DNA of 64,000 nucleotides from Carnimonas bestiolae. GTDB lineage: Bacteria > Pseudomonadota > Gammaproteobacteria > Pseudomonadales > Halomonadaceae. This document shows, one piece after another, positions 8,386 to 17,732 of the stretch. The notes below the pieces were generated by a model. It was not told the origin of the DNA. It made no database searches and saw only the letters and a program-made list of their open reading frames with translations. Made by a program: the position numbers and the translations under genes. The DNA is taken from NCBI RefSeq assembly GCF_051251125.1, contig NZ_JBPCZL010000010.1. The stretch is one strand, 5' to 3'. Every line of letters starts with the position of its first letter. Position 1 is the stretch's first letter.

Positions 8386-10205
8386 CGACATCAGCACAGC
8401 AGCCTTTGGAAACGCTGGGTTGGACGCTGTCGGAGTGGTGCCAGCAGCAGCGAGCCGGGGGCGGGCTTGAGCGCTTGCAGACGTTGCTGGAGGCGCTTAA
8501 CGCGACCGACGACACGGCATGGATCACGCTACTGTCGTCGTCTGATTTGGCGGAGCAGTGGCAGCAGCTCGAGCACGCGGATGCGCAGGGTGCCAGGCTG
8601 CCGCTGTGGGGGGTGCCCATCGCGGTGAAAGACAACATCGACGTGGTCGGCTTCAGTACCACCGCCGCCTGTCCTGCTGCGGCCTACACGCCCTCCGCAG
8701 ATGCCAGCGTGATCAGGCAGCTAAGATCACTGGGCGCGATTATCGTTGGCAAGACCAATCTGGATCAGTTTGCGACCGGCCTGGTCGGCACCCGCTCTCC
8801 CTACGGCGCGGTGCCCAATAGCGTGGATAGCCGCTACGTCAGCGGCGGCTCGAGTTCGGGCTCGGCCAGCGTTGTTGCGCGTGGTCTAGTGCCACTGGCG
8901 CTGGGTACCGATACCGCGGGCTCGGGAAGGGTGCCCGCGGGCTTCAACAACATCATTGGGCTGAAGCCTACTCGCGGTCGGTTGTCGACCAACGGCGTGC
9001 TGCCCGCTTGCCGTAGCATCGATTGCGTGTCGATCTTTGCGCTGAGCGTCGAAGATGCAGAATTTGCCGCGCAGCTGCTCAGCGTTTACGACGCTGACGA
9101 CGCCTATTCGCGGCAGAATCCTTATACCGCACCGGTTGACTTCAGCAGCACGCCGCGCTTTGGCGTACCCGATACGCTGCGCTTTTTCGGCGATACCCAG
9201 GCGCAAGCCGCCTTCGAGCAAGCGCTTGAGCGCCTGCGTGGGCTGGGCGTCGAGCTGGTCGAGATTCCGAGCGAGCCGTTCGATACGCTGGCCGAACAGC
9301 TCTATCAGGGGCCGTGGGTGGCGGAACGCACTGCAGCACTGGAAACGCTGCTGCGCGAGCAGCCCGAAGCAATCGACCCCAGCGTGCGTGAAATCGTGGC
9401 GCAAGGCCATCGCTATAGCGCAGTGGACGCGTATCGCGCAGAGTATCGTCGTGCTGAGTTAAAACAGCGCATCGACACCTTGCTGGCGCCGCTTGATGCG
9501 ATGGTGGTGCCCACTTCGCCGACGATTCGCACTATCGCTGAGATGGCAGAGCAGCCGATTGCCTATAACGCGCAGTTTGGCACCTACACCAACTTCACCA
9601 ACCTGGCTGATCTTAGCGCCTTGGCACTGCCGGCCGACTTCCGCGCCGATGGTCTGCCGGCGGGGATCACGCTGATTGCTCCGGCGTGGCACGACACCGC
9701 GCTGGCGGCCTTTGGCAAACGCTGGCAGCGCGCGCTGGCGCTGCCGTTGGGGGCGACGCAGCGGCCTTATACGCAGACGCGCCCCGCATTGCCTGAGGCG
9801 AATGTGGCGTCAGATGCCGTAACGCTGGCGGTTGTTGGGGCGCACCTGACCGGCATGCCGCTCAATTATCAACTGACGCAGCGCAACGCTACGCTGCTGG
9901 AGCAAACCACCACCGCTGCGCGTTATCGGCTCTACGCATTGAGCAATACCACACCGCCCAAACCCGGGCTGGCGCGCGCTGCCGCGCAGCAGGCAGGGGC
10001 GGAGATCGTGGTAGAGCTGTGGCAAGTACCGCTCGCGCGGTTCGGTGAGTTTGTCGCCGAAGTGCCGGCACCGCTGGGCATCGGTAACGTCGAGCTGGCG
10101 GACGGGCGTTGGGTCAAAGGCTTCATGTGTGAAGCAGTGGCGCAGCAAGACGCTGAAGACATTACCGCCTATGGCGGCTGGCGCGCCTTCCAAGAAAAAG
10201 CGTAA
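8382..10205 (+). CDS. atzF: Allophanate hydrolase
   Basis: 607 residues, the usual length of AtzF-type allophanate hydrolase (EC 3.5.1.54). An amidase-signature domain occupies about 1-450, with the catalytic triad visible: K83 in AVKDN, cis-Ser S158 (or its neighbour) in GGSSSGSA, and nucleophile S181 in DTAGSGR. The C-terminal domain (about 470-607) is the extra module found in full-length enzymes. It splits allophanate into two ammonia and CO2, finishing the pathway begun by the carboxylase. The start overlaps the carboxylase stop (ATGA) and GGAGA precedes it. A strong terminator follows, so this is the last gene of the operon. Confidence 0.93.
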   Translation: MTTSAQQPLETLGWTLSEWCQQQRAGGGLERLQTLLEALNATDDTAWITLLSSSDLAEQWQQLEHADAQGARLPLWGVPIAVKDNIDVVGFSTTAACPAAAYTPSADASVIRQLRSLGAIIVGKTNLDQFATGLVGTRSPYGAVPNSVDSRYVSGGSSSGSASVVARGLVPLALGTDTAGSGRVPAGFNNIIGLKPTRGRLSTNGVLPACRSIDCVSIFALSVEDAEFAAQLLSVYDADDAYSRQNPYTAPVDFSSTPRFGVPDTLRFFGDTQAQAAFEQALERLRGLGVELVEIPSEPFDTLAEQLYQGPWVAERTAALETLLREQPEAIDPSVREIVAQGHRYSAVDAYRAEYRRAELKQRIDTLLAPLDAMVVPTSPTIRTIAEMAEQPIAYNAQFGTYTNFTNLADLSALALPADFRADGLPAGITLIAPAWHDTALAAFGKRWQRALALPLGATQRPYTQTRPALPEANVASDAVTLAVVGAHLTGMPLNYQLTQRNATLLEQTTTAARYRLYALSNTTPPKPGLARAAAQQAGAEIVVELWQVPLARFGEFVAEVPAPLGIGNVELADGRWVKGFMCEAVAQQDAEDITAYGGWRAFQEKA

Positions 10206-10218
10206 GGTCAGCTGGCTG

Positions 10219-10265
10219 ATAACGCGCGCAAGTGGGCTACGGCCTGCCTGCGCGCGTTATTTTTT
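10219..10265 (+). terminator. Rho-independent terminator of the guanidine operon
   Basis: A perfect 12-bp stem (ATAACGCGCGCA at 10219-10230 with TGCGCGCGTTAT at 10249-10260) is followed by a T run. It lies 14 bases after the allophanate hydrolase stop. Confidence 0.92.
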
Positions 10266-10298
10266 GCGGAGGGTTAGCCGAACAGGCGGGGTCGCGGC

Positions 10299-11648
10299 CT
10301 AGCGCACCATGCAGGGCGTTTTGTTATCGAACCTCCAGTTGGGAATGATGCACTGCATCGCCTTGGCGTCGTCGCGTGCGCCGAGCCCATTGACCAGATA
10401 GTGGTGGTTGGCCCGGTGAACGGCCTCCATATTCAGCTCGATGCCCAGACCAGGGCGTTTGGGCACCTCTACCTTGCCATCACGAATGCGCAGTGGGTCG
10501 CGGGTCAGGTACTGACCGTCCTGCCAAATCCAATGGGTGTCTATCGCCGTTACCTTACCCGGCGCAGCGGCGGCGGCGTGGGTAAACATCGCCAGCGATA
10601 CATCAAAGTGGTTGTTGGAGTGTGAACCCCAGGTCAGCCCCCAGTCGCGGCAGGTCTGGGCAACGCGCACGGCGCCCTGCAGGGTCCAGAAGTGAGGATC
10701 GGCCAGCGGAATATCGACGGAGTGCAGCGACAGCGCGTGCACCAGTTGGCGCCAGTCGGTGGCGATCATATTGGTGGCGGTTGGCAAGCCGGTGGCACGG
10801 CGGAATTCTGCCATGACTTCGCGCCCCGAAAAGCCGTCTTCTGCGCCGCATGGGTCTTCTGCGTACGCTAACGTACCGCGCATGTCCCGACACAAGCGGA
10901 TCGCATCCTTCAGCAACCAGGCACCGTTGGGGTCCAGCGTTATGCGAGCCTCCGGAAAGCGTTCGGCCAGCGCAGTAATGGCTTCCATCTCCTGTGCACC
11001 GTTGAACACGCCGCCCTTGAGTTTGAAGTCTTTGAAGCCGTAGCGCTGCTGTGCCGCTTCTGCCAGCCTGACCACCGCCTCAGGAGTAAGCGCCGGCTCA
11101 TCGCGCAGCGCCTCCCACGCATCCTGAGCTTGAGCGCCATTCCGGTAATCAAGGCCAGTCATTCGGCGGTCGCCAACGTAAAAGAGATAACCGAGCATAT
11201 CGACCGCCTCGCGCTGTTGGCCTTCCCCCAGCAGTGCAGCCACCGGCAGCTCGAGAAATTTGCCAAGCAGATCGAGCAGTGCGGCTTCTACCGCAGTGAC
11301 CGCGTGAATGGTGGTGCGCAGATCGAAGGTTTGGTTGCCACGCCCCGCGCTATCGCGATCAGCGAAACGGGTACGGATGCGGTTCAGCACCTGCTGGTAG
11401 TTACCAATGGGCGCGTTGATCACCAGTTCGCGCGCGTCCTCCAGGGTTTGGCGAATCGCTTCGCCGCCCGGCACCTCACCGACGCCGGTAGCGCCGCTGC
11501 TATCTGTCACGATCAGCAGATTGCGGGTGAACCAGGGGCCATGAGCACCGCTCAGGTTGAGCAGCATGCTGTCGTGGCCCGCCACCGGAATGACATCGAT
11601 CGCAGTGACGCGAGGCGTTTGGGAAGCTATCGATGCTGACATGGTCAT
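10299..11648 (-). CDS. gudD: Glucarate dehydratase
   Basis: 449 residues of the enolase superfamily, close in length and sequence to GudD. Catalytic features visible are K209-L-K211, metal ligands D239 and N241 in DPNGAW and E264 in AYAEDP, and the His of GSHSNNH (H343). It dehydrates D-glucarate to 5-dehydro-4-deoxy-D-glucarate (EC 4.2.1.40). It is the downstream partner of kdgD, with the start overlapping the kdgD stop as TAATG. A second in-frame ATG two codons further in is equally usable. Confidence 0.93.
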   Translation of the reverse strand: MTMSASIASQTPRVTAIDVIPVAGHDSMLLNLSGAHGPWFTRNLLIVTDSSGATGVGEVPGGEAIRQTLEDARELVINAPIGNYQQVLNRIRTRFADRDSAGRGNQTFDLRTTIHAVTAVEAALLDLLGKFLELPVAALLGEGQQREAVDMLGYLFYVGDRRMTGLDYRNGAQAQDAWEALRDEPALTPEAVVRLAEAAQQRYGFKDFKLKGGVFNGAQEMEAITALAERFPEARITLDPNGAWLLKDAIRLCRDMRGTLAYAEDPCGAEDGFSGREVMAEFRRATGLPTATNMIATDWRQLVHALSLHSVDIPLADPHFWTLQGAVRVAQTCRDWGLTWGSHSNNHFDVSLAMFTHAAAAAPGKVTAIDTHWIWQDGQYLTRDPLRIRDGKVEVPKRPGLGIELNMEAVHRANHHYLVNGLGARDDAKAMQCIIPNWRFDNKTPCMVR

Positions 11649-12562
11649 TAGCGGCGATCTCCTATGAGCGCGGTAAGCTCGCTCAGTTCACTCTCGCTCA
11701 GGTCGAGCAGCGGTGGACGCACCGGCCCTGCGGGGCGTCCTATTGCGCGCATGCCTGCTTTGACAATCGATACCGCGTAGCCTGGGCAGCGATTGCGCAG
11801 CTGGGTACAGGGCAGCACAAAGTCGTTGAGCTCACGGTAGATCTTGGCATGGTCGCGAGCGCGCACCGCGGCATAAAACTCGAGCGCCCATTCTGGCAGG
11901 AAGTTGAAGATTGCCGATGAGTAGGTCGTCACCCCCATTTCGAGATAGGGCAGCGCGAAGGTTTCCGCCGTAGGCAGCCCGCCGAGATAGAACAGCCGAT
12001 CACCCAATCGGCTATAGATACGCGTCATGCGATCAATATCGCCAACGCCATCCTTATAGCCAATCAGGTTGGGGCAACGCTCAGCCACGCGTGCCAAATC
12101 ATCGGCTTCCAGCTTGCCATTGGCACGGCCGTAGATAATCACCCCCAGCGATGTCGCGCGACATACCTGCTCGGCACGCTCAGCAATCCCAGCGGAAGGG
12201 GCTTCGGTCAGATAGGGTGGCAGCAGCAAAAGCGCATCAGCGCCGGCGCGCTCAGCGGCCTGCGCCATCTCGATGGCGATCGCAGTGCCGTAGCCTGCTG
12301 CGCCAATCACTAGCGTGCGTTTTCCGGCCACTTCGACAGCGGCCTTGGTCACGCGACTGACTTCCTCCAGCCCTAGCGAAAAGAACTCGCCGGTACCGCC
12401 TGGCGCAAATAGCCCGGGGGCGGGATAGCCCGATAGCCATTCGAGGTTGTTGCGAAACGCCGGCTCGTCGAAGGCCAAGGCGTTATCAAAGTGCGTGACG
12501 GGGAAAGACAACAGGCCATCGGCCAGCGTTTGCGCAACTTCCTTGGGCGTGTAACGACTCAT
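11648..12562 (-). CDS. kdgD: 5-dehydro-4-deoxyglucarate dehydratase
   Basis: 304 residues of the DapA/NAL aldolase family. The GGTGEFF substrate loop (55-61) and Schiff-base K170 in IGYKDG, with partner Y144, are visible. KdgD (EC 4.2.1.41) decarboxylates and dehydrates 5-dehydro-4-deoxyglucarate to 2-oxoglutarate semialdehyde. With GudD it gives the non-aldolase glucarate route. The following step, a semialdehyde dehydrogenase, is not in the window. It is the first gene of the minus-strand operon and diverges from the LysR gene. Confidence 0.92.
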   Translation of the reverse strand: MSRYTPKEVAQTLADGLLSFPVTHFDNALAFDEPAFRNNLEWLSGYPAPGLFAPGGTGEFFSLGLEEVSRVTKAAVEVAGKRTLVIGAAGYGTAIAIEMAQAAERAGADALLLLPPYLTEAPSAGIAERAEQVCRATSLGVIIYGRANGKLEADDLARVAERCPNLIGYKDGVGDIDRMTRIYSRLGDRLFYLGGLPTAETFALPYLEMGVTTYSSAIFNFLPEWALEFYAAVRARDHAKIYRELNDFVLPCTQLRNRCPGYAVSIVKAGMRAIGRPAGPVRPPLLDLSESELSELTALIGDRR

Positions 12563-12726
12563 GAGGGGGCTCCAGCGAGTGGATGATGGAGTGATGGTAT
12601 GAGTCGATCGATGATTCAGTAAATATTAAAAAAGGTATTGATTGATTCTGTTATTAAATTATTGGTAGATGTTTCTTTTAAATAAATTAGTATTTTAATT
12701 AACGAAACTTTCTCGAGACTCCAGGC
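12563..12726. promoter_or_regulatory. Divergent promoter region kdgD / LysR
   Basis: A 164-base AT-rich gap lies between two divergent starts, the arrangement typical of a LysR regulator and its target operon. A LysR box probably lies here, but I could not fix one with confidence. Confidence 0.5.
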
Positions 12727-13647
12727 ATGTTCGAACTCAACCAGTTGCGTTGTTTTGTCGCTGTGGCTGAAGAGTTGCACTTCCGTCGCGCCGCCGACCG
12801 TCTGAACATGACGCAACCCCCGCTTAGCCGTCAGATCCAGCTGCTTGAGCACCAGTTGGGCACGCTGCTGTTGCAGCGCAACAATCGCTCGGTGAAGCTC
12901 ACCACCGCAGGGCGAGCGTTACTGAAAGATGCTTACGAGCTGCTGCGGATGGCGCGAACGACCAGTATGCAGATTCGGCGCGTGGGTACCGGCGATGCTG
13001 GTAGCGTTGCCATCGGCTTTACCGCCGCGGCCAGCTATCGCTATTTGCCGCAAGCGCTACAGCGCTGGAAGTCGCGGTTACCCGACGTCGATTTTCATCT
13101 GCGTGAGATGGTCAGCATGAGCCAGCTGGATGCGCTGGAAAACGGCACACTCGATTTAGCGTTGATGCGTCCGCTGGTTCATCGCAAGGAGTTGGAGCAT
13201 CGTCAGGTAATCCACGAGCCGCTGGTGGCAGCGCTGCCTGAAGACGATCCGCTGGGGTTGCAAAGGCAGCTAACGCTTGATGATTTCGCCGGCCGTCGGT
13301 TTATTCACTATTCGCCTGACGAGGCCCGCTACTTCCACGAACTAATCGAACGACTTTTTGAGCGCTGCGATGTTACGCCGCTTTATTCCCAGTACGTATC
13401 GCAGATTCACTCGATTTTAGCGCTGGTCTACGGCGGCATGGGCATCGCGCTGGTGCCCGAGTCGGCGAACAAATTACGCAACGAAGGCATCGTCTATCGA
13501 CGCGTCGGGGGCGTAAGCGAAAAGCCTTTGGTATCGCTCGATATGGTATGGAAGAAAGGCAACGGCAATCCGGCGCTGGTGCATATTCTCAAGGCTGAAA
13601 AAGCGCTGTTTGTGGCCGGTTCCGCAGCAGCAGCGCACAGCGCATAG
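12727..13647 (+). CDS. LysR-family regulator, probable activator of the glucarate genes
   Basis: 306 residues. The N-terminal winged helix (about 1-60, FELNQLRCFVAVAEELHFRRAADRLNM start region with PPLSRQ recognition helix) and C-terminal periplasmic-binding-like effector domain are clear. It resembles the BenM/CatR subgroup. Divergent position next to kdgD-gudD suggests control of glucarate catabolism with a sugar acid as effector, which is inference. The ribosome-binding site is weak (GAG about 8 bases upstream). Confidence 0.88.
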   Translation: MFELNQLRCFVAVAEELHFRRAADRLNMTQPPLSRQIQLLEHQLGTLLLQRNNRSVKLTTAGRALLKDAYELLRMARTTSMQIRRVGTGDAGSVAIGFTAAASYRYLPQALQRWKSRLPDVDFHLREMVSMSQLDALENGTLDLALMRPLVHRKELEHRQVIHEPLVAALPEDDPLGLQRQLTLDDFAGRRFIHYSPDEARYFHELIERLFERCDVTPLYSQYVSQIHSILALVYGGMGIALVPESANKLRNEGIVYRRVGGVSEKPLVSLDMVWKKGNGNPALVHILKAEKALFVAGSAAAAHSA

Positions 13648-13688
13648 CGCCACTCGTTGTTGCTGGCTGACCGCCCTGTTAACGGCAT

Positions 13689-13726
13689 AGCGCCGAGCCT
13701 CTGATCAATGAGCTCGGCGCTTTTTA
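13689..13726 (+). terminator. Terminator after the LysR gene
   Basis: A perfect 10-bp stem AGCGCCGAGC / GCTCGGCGCT (13689-13698 and 13712-13721) is followed by TTTTATT. It sits 41 bases after the LysR stop. Confidence 0.9.
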
Positions 13727-13779
13727 TTGCCCCCGGTTTTGTGGATGCCTAGCGCGCAGCCGTCGAGCGGGGTCACCTG

Positions 13780-15168
13780 TTATCGGCAATAAAGCGGGCG
13801 CTGCTCGGAAGGCGACGATAGGCGGTGGAAGCGTCCTGCAACAACAACGGCCACAATGGCCAACAGCGCATGCGCGGCCACAAACCACAGCGCATCATCG
13901 AATGAATGAGTGAGCGCAACCACATAGCCAATCACCACTGGCGTCAGTACGCCGGATAGATTTCCAATGCCATTAAATATCCCGCTGGCAAGCCCCATCA
14001 TGTCTTTGGGGGCAGTGTCGGCAATCATGCCCCAGCCAACAGCAGCGAATCCCTTGCCGAAAAAGGCCAGCGCCATTAGCGCGATCACGGCGGGGTCACC
14101 ACTGACGTAGTTGGATAACACCAGCGTTGTCGAAAGCGCCATGCCGATCACAAACGGCATTTTACGCGCCGGTGAGGAGGGCACGCCGCGGCGAATCAAT
14201 ACGTCCGAGAACAATCCACCCAATACCCCGCCAGTACAGCCTCCCATTGCCGGAAGTGCTGCGACCATTCCCGCGTCGACAATCGACATGCCGCGGCTTT
14301 GCACCAAATAGATGGGAAACCAGGTAATAAAAAAGCTGGTGAGGGCGGTAATGCAGTATTGGCCGAGATAAATGCCCCATAGCATCCGTGAGGTAAATAA
14401 ACAGGCAACATCGCGCCACTGAAGGCCAGCACCGTGGCTGCGTCGCTCGGCTTCGAGATCAACCAGAGCATCACCTTCACGCATCCATTGCTTTTCTGCT
14501 TCACCCAGCCATTTGTTACGGGAAGGGTCGCTATAGCCAACGAACCACAGAATGCCCAGCACTATGCCAACTAGCCCCATCCACAGGAACAGGTGCTGCC
14601 AGCCAAACGCATGCGTCATCCATGCCATCAGCGGTGTGAACAGCACCACGGCAAAATACTGTGCTGATGCGAACAGTGAGGAAGCAAAACCACGCTCCGC
14701 AATCGGAAACCAGGTGGCGACAATACGCGAGTTTGCGGGAAAGGCCGGCGATTCGACGATACCCAGCATGAAGCGCAGTAGGAAGAACGCCGCGACCGCA
14801 TCGATGCCCATGCTTGCGATGCTATCTACCAGGCCCTGCAGCAGAGTAAAAACCGACCACAGGATAATGCTTAATCCGTAAATGCGTTTGGCACCAAATC
14901 GATCGAGCAGCCAGCCGCCGGGAAATTGGCCGATCGCGTACGCCCAACTGAATCCCGAGAAGATAACCCCCAACTGCTGCGGAGAAAGCCCGAAGTGCTC
15001 GGTAATTTGCACGCCTGCCACCGACATGATCGAGCGGTCGGCAAAGTTGAACACGGTAATCGAGAAGATGGCTGCCAGTACCGCGTAGCGAACGTGCCCG
15101 CTTCGCTGTTGGGACACCGCGACCTGTGCGCTGATGGCGTGTTGCTGCGCCGGCAGTCTGTCGCTCAT
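13780..15168 (-). CDS. MFS transporter, probable D-glucarate/galactarate:H+ symporter (GudP-like)
   Basis: 462 residues with about 12 membrane helices, of the anion:cation symporter branch (GudP, GarP, DgoT). The motif region NFADRSIMSVAGVQI followed by GWLLDRFGAKR is typical. The start is MSDRLPAQQ because GGAGGA lies 8 bases before it; the longer frame to 15273 has no such site. Its place beside kdgD-gudD and the family assignment support import of glucarate or a related hexarate. Confidence 0.85.
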   Translation of the reverse strand: MSDRLPAQQHAISAQVAVSQQRSGHVRYAVLAAIFSITVFNFADRSIMSVAGVQITEHFGLSPQQLGVIFSGFSWAYAIGQFPGGWLLDRFGAKRIYGLSIILWSVFTLLQGLVDSIASMGIDAVAAFFLLRFMLGIVESPAFPANSRIVATWFPIAERGFASSLFASAQYFAVVLFTPLMAWMTHAFGWQHLFLWMGLVGIVLGILWFVGYSDPSRNKWLGEAEKQWMREGDALVDLEAERRSHGAGLQWRDVACLFTSRMLWGIYLGQYCITALTSFFITWFPIYLVQSRGMSIVDAGMVAALPAMGGCTGGVLGGLFSDVLIRRGVPSSPARKMPFVIGMALSTTLVLSNYVSGDPAVIALMALAFFGKGFAAVGWGMIADTAPKDMMGLASGIFNGIGNLSGVLTPVVIGYVVALTHSFDDALWFVAAHALLAIVAVVVAGRFHRLSSPSEQRPLYCR

Positions 15169-15499
15169 TGCACTGTCCTCCATGACCGCGACGCCGGGAG
15201 TATGGAATTTGCCTGTTGCTTCGATCCAACGTGCGTTGTCTGGAGTATTGAAAAATGTAGCGACTATGCCCATCCCGCAGCGGCCTGCATTCAGTCATTG
15301 CATGCGGTTATCCAATTCTTGTATCAGCGAGCAGCCAGCACGCGCCGGTGATGAAAATGAACGGTAAGCAGAGGGCATGGTGGGTAGCATCGGGGTAGTG
15401 TTGCTGCCTTCAGACCTCCGTCTCAGCGCAGGCGACGGCCGGTGTTTGCGTGGGCGTGATAAGTGAAAGAAATAGCGACGATGACCAGGCGCGCCATCA

Positions 15500-15535
15500 A
15501 AATAACGCCCGATAAGCGTTACCTTATCGGGCGTT
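15500..15535 (-). terminator. Terminator of the Hint-domain gene
   Basis: A 13-bp perfect stem (15504-15516 with 15523-15535) encloses a six-base loop. On the minus strand it is followed by ATTTTG. It lies about 30 bases downstream of the Hint protein stop. Confidence 0.85.
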
Positions 15536-15567
15536 CTGTTTAGCAGGCTAATTCGCTAACGTTTCCA

Positions 15568-16806
15568 TTACGCCAAGGCGTATTCAGCGCTTTCACTCAG
15601 TAGAGCGGCTCGGTTGCTCAGCTGTTGATGAATGGCGTTGAGCACTTCACCGTTCTTGTTGGGACGTACGACGGTGAATCCGGGGCGTGGTGCCATGCCG
15701 CGTTTTTCGTGCCAATTGGGCTGCAAGTCGGTCAGCTTCGCATTGCTGAAGGTCGCGCGATTACGGCCGCTATCGGAGAAGGATTCCGACAGCAGGTTAT
15801 TAGCCTCAATCACGTTGAATGTGTCGAGCTCGATATGCATGTACTGAGCTTCTTTAGCGCTTTCGAGGTAAAAAATGGTGCTGCCATTGAGCAAATCCAT
15901 TGCGCGCACCAGCACATTATTGATGTACAGGTGGTGCCACGGTGATACCACCATGTCGCGCGATGGTACGTTGTCGGCAATGGCATGCTGTTGAATCATT
16001 ACCGGCACGGCGCTGAGCTTGGCTTTGCGACTAAATGTGTGGAGATGCTTAATGGTGCGGTGGCCGATCCATTTGATTGGCTGCGCTCCAGCCTCTGTAT
16101 TCACCAAGTCGCCTTCCGAAAGTGATTCGATAGGCACTTCACCATTAGGAGTGCTGATGAGCGTGCCTCTGGTGAAGCAAGGAACCGGATAGTTCTTGTG
16201 CATGGTGTCGTGCAGGTTCTTGAACGAATCCCAGTGGCGCAGGCTGTCGCGGGGATCGCTGTTGCCCTGTTCCACCTGACTGTCAGAGTATTGCTCGATG
16301 CTGTTGTACATGTAGTCCGTGTAAGGCTGGGCAAGCTTGGCATATTCCCCTGCCTGATCGAAATCATCGTTTCCGCCCTGAAAGTGAGCGAATTTATTGA
16401 CGGGACTATTTAGATAGCTTGAATCGTTAGGATCCAGCCCCTGTAGGCCACCATGGTTAACGACATTGCCCAGCGTATGGTCAACATCTTTCAAGTTGTA
16501 AGGCTTTATTACGCCGCCGGTAGGGCCCGTGCCGTTAGTCAAACCGTCCAGACGGTCGCCCATTTCCTGGGCAGAATTTCGCAGGTTGTGTAGCTCTTGG
16601 TGGGTATTTTCGCTTATCCACCAGCCGAATTTTCCTGGATGAATGTTAGAGTGATCCAAGCCCTCATATTCGAGCTCAAAGTGGGAAGGAACGCCGGGAA
16701 GCTGATCGAACTCATCCCTGAAAGTACGGTCCGTATCATGCCCGGAAAAGGGGGTAGTGAAATGACCGAAATGGCTAACGCCTTTATTTAACATGAAGTT
16801 ACTCAT
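15568..16806 (-). CDS. Hint (hedgehog/intein-type) domain protein
   Basis: 412 residues. From C210 (PCFTRGTLISTPNGEVPIES) the sequence is a Hint_2-type self-processing domain, with C210 as the expected nucleophile and the SPWHHLYIN block near 288-296 as the conserved His motif. Residues 1-209 are hydrophilic, rich in His, Asn and Asp, have no membrane segment, and match no family I recognise. Hint domains cleave the bond before the Cys and pass the N-terminal part to a nucleophile, so release of the first 209 residues is possible (inference). No signal peptide is visible. The gene is more AT-rich than its neighbours, is followed by its own terminator and stands alone, which suggests acquisition. 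The ribosome-binding site is poor, and an alternative ATG four codons in is also possible. Confidence 0.82.
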   Translation of the reverse strand: MSNFMLNKGVSHFGHFTTPFSGHDTDRTFRDEFDQLPGVPSHFELEYEGLDHSNIHPGKFGWWISENTHQELHNLRNSAQEMGDRLDGLTNGTGPTGGVIKPYNLKDVDHTLGNVVNHGGLQGLDPNDSSYLNSPVNKFAHFQGGNDDFDQAGEYAKLAQPYTDYMYNSIEQYSDSQVEQGNSDPRDSLRHWDSFKNLHDTMHKNYPVPCFTRGTLISTPNGEVPIESLSEGDLVNTEAGAQPIKWIGHRTIKHLHTFSRKAKLSAVPVMIQQHAIADNVPSRDMVVSPWHHLYINNVLVRAMDLLNGSTIFYLESAKEAQYMHIELDTFNVIEANNLLSESFSDSGRNRATFSNAKLTDLQPNWHEKRGMAPRPGFTVVRPNKNGEVLNAIHQQLSNRAALLSESAEYALA

Positions 16807-17732
16807 CTATACGGTAGTAGTTGTATTTAAGATTGGATTAATTGATTCCAACAAAAAAATGGTCTAGCAATTCCAACGGCATTGATACCCCCTTATTTTT
16901 GTTATTTTCAATCCAGGCCATTAGGACACTTAACCGTAAGATATTGATTAATTATGTTTATTCTTGTAACTCATACAATATTGCGCATTTCTCGCTAGCG
17001 CCCGGATGGCGCGCCTTTCATCGTTACGGCAGGTGTTAACCAAAATTGCTGTTTTTTCGGTACATTCGTTACCTAATTTATTTCCCCGTCCCGCTAAAAT
17101 TAATTAGAAGTTAATTTTATGATTATTGTTATTTAAGTAGTTAACAGTGAGGTGCCGGAATTTAAGTAACAAGATGTCACCATGAGGCGGGTATTATTAC
17201 GGATTGATCACTCGAAAGTAGGGAAGAGGGTCGCGCTATAAGAAGTGTGCTAAAAATAAGGAGATATCGTTTAGTCGATTACCTTGAGCACTATCAGTGG
17301 TGTGTCGTACGCCTTACCTGATCGCGATCAAAAAGAGTGGCCATAGGTGTGGACATGCCGCTACTGCGGCTCTCTTCCGTTGGCAACAGCGATTGGGTTC
17401 TTTCTCTATCATCCTGCGCTACAGGGGGTTGTCTCGTGGCGGCATTACGGTAGGGCTACACCGCTCTCCAACGCTGAAAGCGCTGCTCGAAGTAGCGCGC
17501 AACGGCATCGGCGGCACGCTGACCGCCATCGTCCCAAGGGCTGACCGAATAGCATTGGTTTAGTACCGCTTCATTCAGGCCGCTGAGCGCTTTTCGGTTT
17601 CTCTGGCATGAGCGTGATTCCCCGGCATTGTCTACTCTGCATTTACAATAATTCCGAAAATCACCGGTTTATTATGTGTCTTGGAGCGCCTAACCTAGCG
17701 AGAATATAAACCGTAAAGACGGGAGAGATACG
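16807..17732. other. Long AT-rich non-coding region
   Basis: About 925 bases with no gene I can support; short frames here lack ribosome-binding sites and recognisable content. A perfect 8-bp inverted repeat AAAATTAA / TTAATTTT occurs at 17096-17118. The right end should hold the promoter of the hydroquinone reductase gene. Its base composition matches the neighbouring Hint gene rather than the core genes. Confidence 0.6.

Noticed and set aside
16842..17563. Short plus-strand frames in the AT-rich gap (65 and 88 codons)
   Set aside because: No ribosome-binding site, no family features, and unremarkable length for AT-rich non-coding DNA.
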